Assembly: GCA_965204875.1 (NCBI GenBank)
Contig: OZ242020.1
Span: 248,001 to 312,000 of the forward strand
Reading direction: 5' to 3'
DNA length: 64,000 nucleotides
Source: Aldehydirespirator sp965204875
Lineage (GTDB): Bacteria; Actinomycetota; Acidimicrobiia; Acidimicrobiales; Aldehydirespiratoraceae
Part shown: positions 55,663-63,495 of the stretch, piece by piece
Position numbering within the stretch: position 1 is the stretch's first letter
Layout: every line of letters starts with the position of its first letter
Notes under the pieces: model-generated
What the model saw: only the letters and a program-made list of their open reading frames with translations
The model's database searches: none
What the model was told of the DNA's origin: nothing
Translations under genes and position numbers: made by a program

Positions 55663-57942
55663 TCAGCCCCAGTGGTTCGACTGGTACTCGAGCATGCCGG
55701 CGCCGTGAAGTTGCTTGGTCGCGTTGCCGGTTCGCACCCAGAACTCGGTGGGATCCTGCCCGCCCACCGCGTGCGGCTTGGCGAACACAGGCTTGCCTGA
55801 CGCCGCGACGGACACGCGACAGACATCGGCCTCGCCGACCTGCTCGAAGGTGATACGGACGATCCCGGCGGTCGGGATCGACAGGGTGTTGTCGAGGTGC
55901 TGGCGAAGGAACAGCTCATAGCCGTCACGGTTGGCCTTGCTGCCGAGAGTGCCCATGTCAGCGCCGAGGCCGAGGATGTTGGCGTTGTCGTCGACTCCTA
56001 TCAAGAGTGTCCCGCCATCGGCGTTGAGGAACCCGCAAACCGTCTTGGTGATGGCGTGCTCCATCCGCTTGTCTCTCTCGCCGGTGTGCAGGTTCAAGCG
56101 CGCCGTGGACTTGTACTCGACGGTCCGCGACTCGCCACCGGCGAGCAGTGCGGCAATTGTCGAGGACGGTTCCGGCGCCGTCTTGTCGTCGCGGAGACGG
56201 TTGAAACCGTCCCGCACGACCGTAGCGATGAGTTCCCGGCGGCGCTCAAGGAAGGTCGGGTAGTCGAGTTGCTCCCACCCGACCGGCAGCGCGTGCCAGT
56301 ACCGTTGACGTTCGAGCCGCTCGGGATCGAGGTGCCGGGTCATCTCTCCCCAGTAGATCAGCGGATCATCAGCGCTTATGGTGGCGTTCTCAGGCCAATC
56401 AAGCAACGCCTTGTTGGCGATGGCATTGGCTTTCGCCCGTGCCGTGACTCCCTTGGCAGCCAAGTATGCCTTCGGGAACAGGTGGTGCTGTTCGATCGCG
56501 CGGGGAGCAGTCACGGTCGGATCGAGCAAGTCTCGAATCCGGAGATCGCTGAACAAGGACTCGGCATCGAAAATATTGAGCGCGGCCCAGTAGGCGGACA
56601 GTGCAGGAGACTTGTCTGATGAGCTATCCAGTTCGCTCGGAAGCGAGATCTTCCAGTAGTCGTTGGTAAACTCAGTGCTAATGATGCGATCGAGTTCGGC
56701 GCAGAACGCCGCGCCGTCGCCGATTTCTAGAGCAGTGATCCGACCGAGATCTGCCTCAAACTGGGACTCGAACGAACCCGTATAACGGCCAGCGGTATGG
56801 GCCATGAAGAACCACCGGGCGATCACACTGCGCAGTGCCTTGAGATCGAGGCCGAAGTCGCGCCTGCCGATCAGCCACAGAGCATAGGTACAGATGAGCG
56901 CGTTCCTTGAGGTGATCATTCGCTCGCTCCGGAACCCGGCATATGTCAAACACTTCAGGTACTCGTGCCAGTTGGTCAAGTCGAGAACCTCATCTTGAGC
57001 CGTGCGCAACTTGTCGAACTGTGCTGTCCTTTGATCTGTCGAAGGAGTGCCCGCGTCGAGGTTCTTGCCATGCAGGATCCTGTAGGCGTGCCTTAGGCTT
57101 CCTCGCCGAAACGCAACACCGATGACGGCGCGGACGAGTTGGTCGGCACTGGGGTCGATGAACGCGTTCTTCGGGGACGGGCCACTAACCGTGGGATCGA
57201 CGGCATCACGACAGAACTGTTCAAGCTGCAGGCGTCCTTTCTCCCAATACACGGACATGAGGGTGAGAATGAAGTCAGCCTGATTGAGCTTCATGCCCTC
57301 GGAGTTGATGCGGACGAAGATCTCCGCCACCTGTTCCTCACCAGCGGCAGCGTTGAGCTCGATGACCTGGAAGCGGAAGTTCTGAAGGTCATAGACGCGG
57401 TCGATCCGGTCCTCAAGCCTGTCCTCCTCCTCTTCGGTAAGTTCGACATCGCGGCCCTTAGCAAGTCCAGCTAGGAACTTGCGGACTGTCGGTCGGTAGC
57501 CTTCGTCCCACAACGCCGTAATGTCCGGGATGAACTCGGGATCTCGCTTGGTCGCTGCATTTGCGACCTGGAAGGTCTCGTCTCGCGGACAGAAGGCGAT
57601 CCGAATCCACTTCTCGTCAAATGATTTAGTGAGTACCGGCCTGCCCGTCAGAACAGCGTAGAGCGACGTGAGGCGCTGCTGGCCATCAACCACAAGGAGC
57701 TTCGCCACCTTGTCATTATCACCGCCACCGACTTGTCGTGTGCTGACATCGGCCCCGGTCTCCCAGAACATCAAGGTTCCGACCGGATACCCGCGGTAGA
57801 GCGAGTCGAAAAGGTCGCGCGCCTTCGTCGACGACCAGACGAACGGTCGCTGGATGTCCGGAAGAGCGATGTTGCCGTGCTCGATTTCCTCCACGATATG
57901 CCTGAGCGTGTAGCCAGTATCGCGATAAAGAGTCGGAGTCAT
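55663..57942 (-). CDS. DUF262-HNH protein fused to a C-terminal AlbA_2 domain (GmrSD-like defence candidate)
   Basis: 759 residues. The N-terminal DUF262 domain (ParB/GmrS-like) has LPDIQRPFVWSSTKARDLFDSLYRGYPVGTLMFWE near residue 27 and LLVVDGQQRLTSLYAVLTG near 83, whose DGQQR motif is the nucleotide-using signature. A helical region follows, then a HNH-like nuclease centre AIEQHHLFPKAYLAAKG near 482. The C-terminal 150 residues are an AlbA_2 (Schlafen-like) domain: GESRTVEYKSTARLN near 602 and KTVCGFLNADGGTLLIGVDDNANILGLG near 630-655. Known GmrSD proteins cleave modified DNA; the AlbA_2 addition is unusual. Adjacent genes are toxin-antitoxin and restriction-modification. ATG 57942. Confidence 0.85.
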   Translation of the reverse strand: MTPTLYRDTGYTLRHIVEEIEHGNIALPDIQRPFVWSSTKARDLFDSLYRGYPVGTLMFWETGADVSTRQVGGGDNDKVAKLLVVDGQQRLTSLYAVLTGRPVLTKSFDEKWIRIAFCPRDETFQVANAATKRDPEFIPDITALWDEGYRPTVRKFLAGLAKGRDVELTEEEEDRLEDRIDRVYDLQNFRFQVIELNAAAGEEQVAEIFVRINSEGMKLNQADFILTLMSVYWEKGRLQLEQFCRDAVDPTVSGPSPKNAFIDPSADQLVRAVIGVAFRRGSLRHAYRILHGKNLDAGTPSTDQRTAQFDKLRTAQDEVLDLTNWHEYLKCLTYAGFRSERMITSRNALICTYALWLIGRRDFGLDLKALRSVIARWFFMAHTAGRYTGSFESQFEADLGRITALEIGDGAAFCAELDRIISTEFTNDYWKISLPSELDSSSDKSPALSAYWAALNIFDAESLFSDLRIRDLLDPTVTAPRAIEQHHLFPKAYLAAKGVTARAKANAIANKALLDWPENATISADDPLIYWGEMTRHLDPERLERQRYWHALPVGWEQLDYPTFLERRRELIATVVRDGFNRLRDDKTAPEPSSTIAALLAGGESRTVEYKSTARLNLHTGERDKRMEHAITKTVCGFLNADGGTLLIGVDDNANILGLGADMGTLGSKANRDGYELFLRQHLDNTLSIPTAGIVRITFEQVGEADVCRVSVAASGKPVFAKPHAVGGQDPTEFWVRTGNATKQLHGAGMLEYQSNHWG

Positions 57943-58171
57943 GCCGAGATGCTATCCACTGCACACAAGTTCGGCACCGTTGCAGGTCCACGGCCACCTC
58001 CATCCCAGCCGCTGTCACCACTGCGCTGGTGCGTCAGCCCGCGGGTATGCTTGGACCTCGGGACCTGGGATCGGCAAGCGCGAGAGCTACCCGATGGTAC
58101 TTCCCCGCGAGCGGCGAGTGCCGCACCTAGAATCTTGCCGCTCTCCTCGTGTACAAGGTCAGCAGGTGCAT

Positions 58172-58321
58172 ATGGATTCCGAAGCGGATGTGAAGCGTCG
58201 ACGCCGGAGCCAAGCCCTGCTGGAGTTCATCGAGTCGTGGGAGGCGGACAACGAGCCGATCGATCAGGTGCACCTCGACTGGGCTGACGCCGTGTTGGAC
58301 CGCCAGGGCGTCAACCGGTGA
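58172..58321 (+). CDS. Small acidic-basic protein, possibly an antitoxin
   Basis: 49 residues, MDSEADVKRRRRSQALLEFIESWEADNEPIDQVHLDWADAVLDRQGVNR. A short basic stretch then an acidic amphipathic helix, a size and layout typical of small antitoxins. No toxin partner follows in this direction; vapBC lies convergently 40 bases away. The gap 57943-58171 holds no other supported gene. It might alternatively be noise. Confidence 0.4.
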   Translation: MDSEADVKRRRRSQALLEFIESWEADNEPIDQVHLDWADAVLDRQGVNR

Positions 58322-58361
58322 TCCATCGGCGCCGATCACTCAGTGCCGATGGCGAACGGAG

Positions 58362-58769
58362 TCAACGGGACGGGTTCTCGGCGCGAAGCGCTGTGGTGGC
58401 GAGGCGATCGTCGGTCGTGATGATGGGCGCTCGCATCCGCTCGGCCAACGCGACGTAGAGGGCGTCGGTTAGCCGGAGGCTCTCACGGCGACTCCAGGCA
58501 TCAGCGAGGAGCGGTCCCAGATCGTGCCGCCGGAACGGTTGGGATGCCAGGATCGAGATCCGCGACGACACTTCCTGTGCTGAGAGGTGTCCGCCCCGAT
58601 GGAGGCGGCCGAGCGCCGACAGAACCTCCGCTTCGAAGTGGGCGGGAACATGGACCTCGCACCCCCGCAGCCGCTGCCGGATCGCGTCCGCAGGCCGCGT
58701 CGGAACGAGCAAGTCGACCATGGCGGACGCGTCAAGCACGAGAACATCAGGATCCGAACTCAAACTCAT
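58362..58769 (-). CDS. vapC: PIN-domain toxin VapC
   Basis: 135 residues, a PIN-domain ribonuclease. The acidic Mg2+-site residues are in place: Asp in VLDASAMVDLL near residue 13, Glu in HFEAEVLSALGRL near 46, Asp in RLTDALYVALAERM near 100 and Asp in ITTDDRLATTA near 119. It would cleave RNA (often tRNA) when freed from its antitoxin. It overlaps the upstream vapB gene by 23 bases, the standard toxin-antitoxin layout. Confidence 0.93.
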   Translation of the reverse strand: MSLSSDPDVLVLDASAMVDLLVPTRPADAIRQRLRGCEVHVPAHFEAEVLSALGRLHRGGHLSAQEVSSRISILASQPFRRHDLGPLLADAWSRRESLRLTDALYVALAERMRAPIITTDDRLATTALRAENPSR

Positions 58770-58974
58770 CCTTCGCCGCTGTCACAGCATTTGACACGAT
58801 CTGTTGATCTATTCCAGTATACTTCAAAACTGCGAGCTTGTCGAGCCACGCATCGACATCGCGCGCGCTAAGCGCTCGCCGTATGGCCTCTTGGGCCAAC
58901 TGTGAGACGTTCAGGTTCGACGAACGGGCGCTCTCGGCCAGATCATCGGGTACATAGATGTTCACTCGTGCCAT
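58747..58974 (-). CDS. vapB: Antitoxin VapB, ribbon-helix-helix type
   Basis: 75 residues from ATG 58974 (MARVNIYVPDDLAESARSSNLNVSQLAQEAIRRAL), or 80 from GTG 58989. The first 40 residues are a ribbon-helix-helix DNA-binding fold; the C-terminal half (VDAWLDKLAVLKYTGIDQQIVSNAVTAAKDEFEFG) should wrap the toxin. It overlaps vapC by 23 bases. A 23-base inverted repeat covers both starts and is the likely autoregulatory operator. Confidence 0.92.
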   Translation of the reverse strand: MARVNIYVPDDLAESARSSNLNVSQLAQEAIRRALSARDVDAWLDKLAVLKYTGIDQQIVSNAVTAAKDEFEFGS

Positions 58975-58993
58975 GTGTACATGATACACATGG
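58971..58993. promoter_or_regulatory. vapB operator palindrome
   Basis: CCATGTGTA and TACACATGG form a perfect 9-base inverted repeat around the spacer CATGA. On the minus strand it contains both candidate vapB start codons (GTG 58989 and ATG 58974), so a bound VapBC complex would block translation start as well as transcription. There is no room for a separate SD inside it, hinting at a leaderless transcript. Confidence 0.75.
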
Positions 58994-59032
58994 CATCTGG
59001 GCAGACTGACGGCGTCCTGCTCTCAGGGAGCG

Positions 59033-60376
59033 CTAGAAGCGCTGGATGGTGTGATGGTGGGTCATGGCCGAGCCGGCGGGGCCCAGCAGCATGTGGGCCC
59101 GCAGGTTGCGTCGGTGGAAGAGCCTGACGAGTTCCTCGTCGTGGCGGCCATGGTCGTTGACGACGAACTGCTCGAGCTTCGCCTCGCCCTCGTCCCAGCT
59201 GGCCGGGCGGGTGCCGAGGAGTTGCGCTAGGTCGTCGAGGTCGTCCCCGGCCAGTGCGTCACCGATCTCGTCGCGACGCTGGAGATGCCGGGCGAGCCGG
59301 AACAGGGTGCGCAGCTCGTGCTGCACGAACCGGTCGCCGGTGGTGATCGAGCGAAGCGCTCGCACCAGGTGGCGGTGGCCCTGCCCGGCACCGGACAGAC
59401 GGGGCTCGGGCATGTCGACCTGCGGAAGTTGGATGCCCAGCTCGTCGGCGAGAGCTTCAGTGGCGAACAGGTTCGTCTCGGCACACCACTGGAGGTTGGT
59501 CATGAAGTCCGACGCAGGCGACGGGTCTTTGAGCGCCCGTGAGAACGCGAGCTGGTTGGACAACGTGAACGCCAGGTGATGCCAGCGAACAGCGTTGATG
59601 TCGACCGGCTCGCCCGACAGCTCCTCGTAGCGGGCGTAGAGCGTCCCCATGTCCCCGTAGCCGACGATGGTGTCACGCATGCGCCAGGCGGCGAGATCCA
59701 TCATCGGGTCGCCTATATGACCGAGTTCCAGGTCCAACACTGCCAGGATCCGCCCGCCGGCATGGTGGAACTGGCCTGAGTCCCAGACAACCGGCGCCTC
59801 CCGACCTCCCGTGTCAATCCGATTGCGGCGGAGCCAACCAAGAAAGAACTCGAGCAGCGGATCCGCATGGGCTTTCAGTGCTCGATAGTGCTCCTCGTAG
59901 CGTTCAAGGCCGACGGTTCCAGACTGAGCCGGATCGGCAGCCCGGCTGGTTCCGGCAGCAATGAACGGCTCGATGGGCAATTTGTGCATCCGAGCGAGGA
60001 TCGCTAGGTAGTCGTCCACCGCGGCCTCGCGGTCCTCGTCGCTCGTGTCACCGAAGTGCTCCTGGCCCGCGACGCGGTCCATGACGTACGCGGGCAGCTC
60101 ATCGATCCAGCCGTGCACGGCGGCAACCGGAATGCCGTGCTCGCCAAGCAACCGCTGGAAGGTCATCTCATGCTCCAGTGGGAAGATCAGGGGCATGTCG
60201 GTGCGATCGCCGCGTACCACCAGTTCGTGACGCTCGCCATTGCGATCGACGGTTGCGAACCAGACCGGCCGCCACCGCGTCTGGCGTGCAAGCTCGATCA
60301 CCGACCCACCGAACCGGCGCTCGAACCAGCCGACAATGATGTCCTCGGCAACCTCCAGCACCTCTACGGACATCAT
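59033..60376 (-). CDS. Aminoglycoside phosphotransferase-fold kinase with altered active-site loop
   Basis: 447 residues, of the APH-like kinase family that includes the ACAD10/11 N-terminal domain. N-terminal lobe: ELVVRGDRTDMPLIFPLEHEMTFQRLLGEHGIPVAAVHGWIDELPAYVMDRVAGQ. C-terminal lobe: VVWDSGQFHHAGGRILAVLDLELGHIGDPMMDLAAWRMRDT, in which the later D-LELGHIGDP motif (metal Asp) is intact. The catalytic-loop segment reads VWDSGQFHH where relatives have a QGDTGPGN- or HGDFGPxN-type loop, so the Asp aligns but the loop Asn is replaced by His. It could phosphorylate a small hydroxylated compound; substrate unknown. ATG 60376 gives the family N-terminus. Confidence 0.8.
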   Translation of the reverse strand: MMSVEVLEVAEDIIVGWFERRFGGSVIELARQTRWRPVWFATVDRNGERHELVVRGDRTDMPLIFPLEHEMTFQRLLGEHGIPVAAVHGWIDELPAYVMDRVAGQEHFGDTSDEDREAAVDDYLAILARMHKLPIEPFIAAGTSRAADPAQSGTVGLERYEEHYRALKAHADPLLEFFLGWLRRNRIDTGGREAPVVWDSGQFHHAGGRILAVLDLELGHIGDPMMDLAAWRMRDTIVGYGDMGTLYARYEELSGEPVDINAVRWHHLAFTLSNQLAFSRALKDPSPASDFMTNLQWCAETNLFATEALADELGIQLPQVDMPEPRLSGAGQGHRHLVRALRSITTGDRFVQHELRTLFRLARHLQRRDEIGDALAGDDLDDLAQLLGTRPASWDEGEAKLEQFVVNDHGRHDEELVRLFHRRNLRAHMLLGPAGSAMTHHHTIQRF

Positions 60377-60455
60377 GACGAATCAAACCTACCGATCACA
60401 ATAATCGACGGCTGCCGAGTGGCGAAATATTCGACACCTACAGCCCCACACGGCC

Positions 60456-61295
60456 TCAGTGCGCGCCGCGTCGAGCCGCAGATCGATAATCGGCAAGTTC
60501 AGTGGGATCTAGTTCTTCAGGGATAACGAGGTTGTAGTGGTGTTCGCGTGCGATGGTGATCTGGTTGTCAGATTCTTCAAACTCAAAGAGCGCTATAACG
60601 TCCACGTCCAGGAACTGAGCTGCAACTGGACGAGCGATCAAGTCAGGAAACTTCTGCTCCGCTACTCGAAAATCCTGCCAGATCTGAATCACGCTCAGAG
60701 AGTCTGAGCCTCCCTTGGCCTGTACCGGAACAATATAATGAGCACCATGCTCGTCCAATCCGACATAGATGTCATCGGTTTCGACCTGTGAACTACTCGG
60801 TGAACCATCGATATGGCTCGCTATAGAGATGCTCGTGCGGAGATGGCTCTGAAGTGGGTAGCAGGCCAAGCCAGTAAACAGGTCGAGCAATCGGTTGTAG
60901 CGGACTCTGGCTAGCAGCGCTTGCTCGTCAGATAGAGAGTGCATGGATATAACACCAGGCGTCGCATCGGGAAGTCGGATAGTTCTAAGGCCCCGTCGTG
61001 GTTCAATCAGGTTGAATGGCACCGTCTGCAGCGTGTAGACAGCATTGCCTCCTGGAAAGATCGCCCATTCGCGACCGGGGGGTGCCGTCTGTCGAATGCA
61101 GTCAGGAAGTGGTATGCGGTAGCGCAGCGAGTATATGATTTCACCCACATTCTTGGGCCGGTCCGCTCTGAGCGATGCAGCCGCAGATACGATATCCTCT
61201 CTAGTAAAGGTCACCTGCGTGAGACCTGAGTGATATCGCTCGAGGAAGATCTTCTCGATTATCTGCTGCGACAGACTTGAGGTTTCTCGGGACAC
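60456..61295 (-). CDS. Restriction endonuclease candidate (PD-D/ExK-like)
   Basis: 279 residues, placed 39 bases after the DNA methyltransferase on the same strand, so paired with it. A plausible nuclease centre is VETDDIYVGLDEHGAHYIVPVQAKGG (acidic residues near 173, then QAK near 190), a PD-(D/E)xK variant with Gln for the acidic residue. The N-terminal part (LTQVTFTREDIVSAAASL, GEIIYSLRYRIPLP) looks like a winged-helix DNA reader. Composition is less GC-rich than its surroundings (long AT runs in 60950-61200), suggesting transfer. The recognition site is unknown. ATG 61295; other small nucleases are possible. Confidence 0.7.
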   Translation of the reverse strand: MSRETSSLSQQIIEKIFLERYHSGLTQVTFTREDIVSAAASLRADRPKNVGEIIYSLRYRIPLPDCIRQTAPPGREWAIFPGGNAVYTLQTVPFNLIEPRRGLRTIRLPDATPGVISMHSLSDEQALLARVRYNRLLDLFTGLACYPLQSHLRTSISIASHIDGSPSSSQVETDDIYVGLDEHGAHYIVPVQAKGGSDSLSVIQIWQDFRVAEQKFPDLIARPVAAQFLDVDVIALFEFEESDNQITIAREHHYNLVIPEELDPTELADYRSAARRGAH

Positions 61296-61334
61296 GTTAC
61301 GCGAATCCAGCTGAAGCGGTCTAGGAACGCGTCA

Positions 61335-62744
61335 TCACTGGCCGTGGTGCCGGGGCCAGCGCAACACGAGTACCTCCTCGCGCAATTGCTCGCGTGTAGC
61401 CGTTGCATGGCGAGTTCGGAACAGGTCGATTGATTCAACCTCGTATCCGGCGCGCTCTGCGATCTCAGCCAAGATCTGGCCCGTCCGGATCATGACCCGC
61501 AGATAGGAGGCTTGGTCACCGACTACGTATGCCAAGCGGGCACCAGGTTTGAGCAGTCGGCGCAGTGATACCAGATGGCGTGCCATCCCGCCGAAGTAGA
61601 GCCTGGTAACGCGGTGGTACATGCGCTCGAAACCCGAATTTTTGCCCAACTCGATGCGGCGTGCCTCAATCGCGGCGGCGATCCGTTCTACCTCTGCGTC
61701 GTCTCTGATCCAGGCATCGTCCTCGTCATCACGGTACACACCGCGAGTATTGGACCGCACCAGACCCCTCTTCATCCCTCGAAGGTCCGACCGGCTAGCG
61801 AGGTGACCGAGAATCACCGACTCAAGTCGCACAGTTCGAGAGTAATCCTTCTCGTTCGGGTAAGGCGGCGAGGTGATTACGGCGTCGATGCTGCCGGGCT
61901 CAAAGCAAAGGCCTACCGAGCGAGCGTCCCCGTCAAGGGCCGCAGCCGGCGTCGCAGCGAGCGGCCCGAGTTGGCGCAGGTCCCCGCACATCGCTCGCAC
62001 GCGCTCCAGCCAAACTGACACCACTGGCGCATCCTGCTTGATCGTGCCGACGCCGACTTCCGGGCCGAATCGCAGATTGCCGACCTCCATCGGCAGGATG
62101 CGGGCCATTGCAAGCCTCTCGTGGCCAGCGAAAGCCGGAGAGTACTCGCCATTGAGAGCCTCGCGCAACACCAGCACCTTATGGAGGGGCAATGCGCTGA
62201 TGGAGTTCCTCAACAGCAACTTGGCGCTCGCTGGCGGAAGCGAGCGCAACCCGAACGCCCTGCGGTTCGAGGCCACCGGATCGTCTGAGATGCCATCGGC
62301 GGCCAACATTGCGAGGGCCTTCTCCGCGACGAGTTCAGCGTGTCTCGACAGTTCATCCGGATCTGGGGTCCAATCCACCTTGGTCGAGGCCGCGAGCCGA
62401 GACACGGGCACGGCCTCAAGACCGTAGCTGGGCACGCCGAGCTTCTTGGCCTCAACCAAGGTCGTACCCGTACCGCAGAACGGATCAAGTACCCGGCTCC
62501 CAGGACCGAGGCCGAACCGTTGCAGGTAGTCGCGCACGAGATGGGGTGGAAACGACAGGACGAAGCGATACCAGTCGTGCGCAGGCGCATCCGGCACCAG
62601 CAGCGTGTTCATCGCTCCATTGGTGCGGGGCCGCACGGAAGTCACCATGTTGGCCACCGTAGACCACGATGCGCTCCCAGGAAGGGAATCCGGCGGCGCG
62701 GCTCCGGCGCCGCCCGTCACAGCGAACCCCTGCCGGTGGGTCAT
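61335..62744 (-). CDS. DNA methyltransferase (N4-cytosine or N6-adenine), partner of the endonuclease
   Basis: 469 residues from ATG 62744; three further in-frame ATGs lie at 62759, 62774 and 62789. The S-adenosylmethionine motif VLDPFCGTGTTLVEAKKLG is near residue 86, the catalytic motif ITSPPYPNEKDYSRTVRLE near 290, and VVGDQASYLRVM near 410. The SAM motif precedes SPPY, and TSPPY points to an amino-methyltransferase, often N4-cytosine. It would protect the host from the endonuclease downstream. The N-terminus is low-confidence (MTHRQGFAVTGGAGAAPP); homology starts at about MVTSVRPRTNGAMN. Confidence 0.87.
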   Translation of the reverse strand: MTHRQGFAVTGGAGAAPPDSLPGSASWSTVANMVTSVRPRTNGAMNTLLVPDAPAHDWYRFVLSFPPHLVRDYLQRFGLGPGSRVLDPFCGTGTTLVEAKKLGVPSYGLEAVPVSRLAASTKVDWTPDPDELSRHAELVAEKALAMLAADGISDDPVASNRRAFGLRSLPPASAKLLLRNSISALPLHKVLVLREALNGEYSPAFAGHERLAMARILPMEVGNLRFGPEVGVGTIKQDAPVVSVWLERVRAMCGDLRQLGPLAATPAAALDGDARSVGLCFEPGSIDAVITSPPYPNEKDYSRTVRLESVILGHLASRSDLRGMKRGLVRSNTRGVYRDDEDDAWIRDDAEVERIAAAIEARRIELGKNSGFERMYHRVTRLYFGGMARHLVSLRRLLKPGARLAYVVGDQASYLRVMIRTGQILAEIAERAGYEVESIDLFRTRHATATREQLREEVLVLRWPRHHGQ

Positions 62745-62806
62745 CGTCGCCTCCCTCATCGTCGCCTCCCTCATCGTCGCCTCCCTCATCGTCGCCTCCT
62801 CCGTTG
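62742..62806 (-). repeat. 15-base tandem repeat of SD plus start codon before the methyltransferase
   Basis: On the minus strand, GGAGGCGACGATGAG is repeated three times and a fourth GGAGGCGACGATG leads into the gene (ATGs at 62789, 62774, 62759, 62744). Every unit has a Shine-Dalgarno GGAGG, a five-base spacer and an ATG, all in frame (5 codons). Loss or gain of units would change the number of ribosome landing sites but not the frame. Confidence 0.93.
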
Positions 62807-62847
62807 CGAACATATGTTCACATACTATGTGGGGGTGTGACAGGCGC

Positions 62848-63495
62848 TTACGCGTTTCCCTGGTCTTCGGGGGCTTCGTCGGGGTCGGGGACGAGCCGCA
62901 GGCGGCGCTCCATCTCTTGCACCGTGTCCGCGGCGGGAATGAAGTCGTCCAGCGGCGGCAACTCGTCGAGCGAGTCGAGGCCCAGCTGCTCCAAGAACAG
63001 CGGCGTCGTTGCGAACAGTGCGGCCTGGCCCGGACCGGCGGCCCTGGCAACCTCGTCGATGAGGCCGTGGCGGCGCAGCGTGCGGATCACCCCGTCGACG
63101 CCGACCCCGCGGATCTCCGCCACCTGATTGCGTGAGACGGGCTGCTTGTACGCGACCACCGCCAGCGTCTCCAGCGCTGCGGCCGAGAGGCGCGCGCTGT
63201 GCCCGCCGCGCACGAAGCGCTCCACATGGACATCCTGCTCCGGGGCTGTCTGATAGCGGTACCCGCCGGCCACCCGCGCCAGCACGAAACCCCTCCCCTG
63301 GGATCGGTATTCCGAGGCCAGCGCCTCGCAGGCTGCCTCGACCCTCTCGACGGGAGCCTCCAGCACCGCGGACAGCACCGCCGGCGGCACCGGCTCGTCG
63401 GCCAGCAGCAGCACAGCCTCAAGAACCGCCAGCAGAGCATCCGCCTGCGCTCCAGCACCACCGGCCTCCCGCAGCCACCGCCGTGGACCGCTCAC
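62848..63495 (-). CDS. scpB: Segregation and condensation protein B
   Basis: 215 residues, the winged-helix kleisin-interacting subunit of the SMC condensin: ADALLAVLEAVLLLADEPVPPAVLSAVL near residue 20, ALETLAVVAYKQPVSRNQVAEIRGVGVDGVIRTLRRHGLI near 110, then FLEQLGLDSLDELPPL near 170. It works with ScpA and SMC in chromosome segregation. The ATG at 63495 overlaps the ScpA stop as ATGA, showing translational coupling. This is a core gene and bounds the defence island. Confidence 0.95.
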   Translation of the reverse strand: MSGPRRWLREAGGAGAQADALLAVLEAVLLLADEPVPPAVLSAVLEAPVERVEAACEALASEYRSQGRGFVLARVAGGYRYQTAPEQDVHVERFVRGGHSARLSAAALETLAVVAYKQPVSRNQVAEIRGVGVDGVIRTLRRHGLIDEVARAAGPGQAALFATTPLFLEQLGLDSLDELPPLDDFIPAADTVQEMERRLRLVPDPDEAPEDQGNA

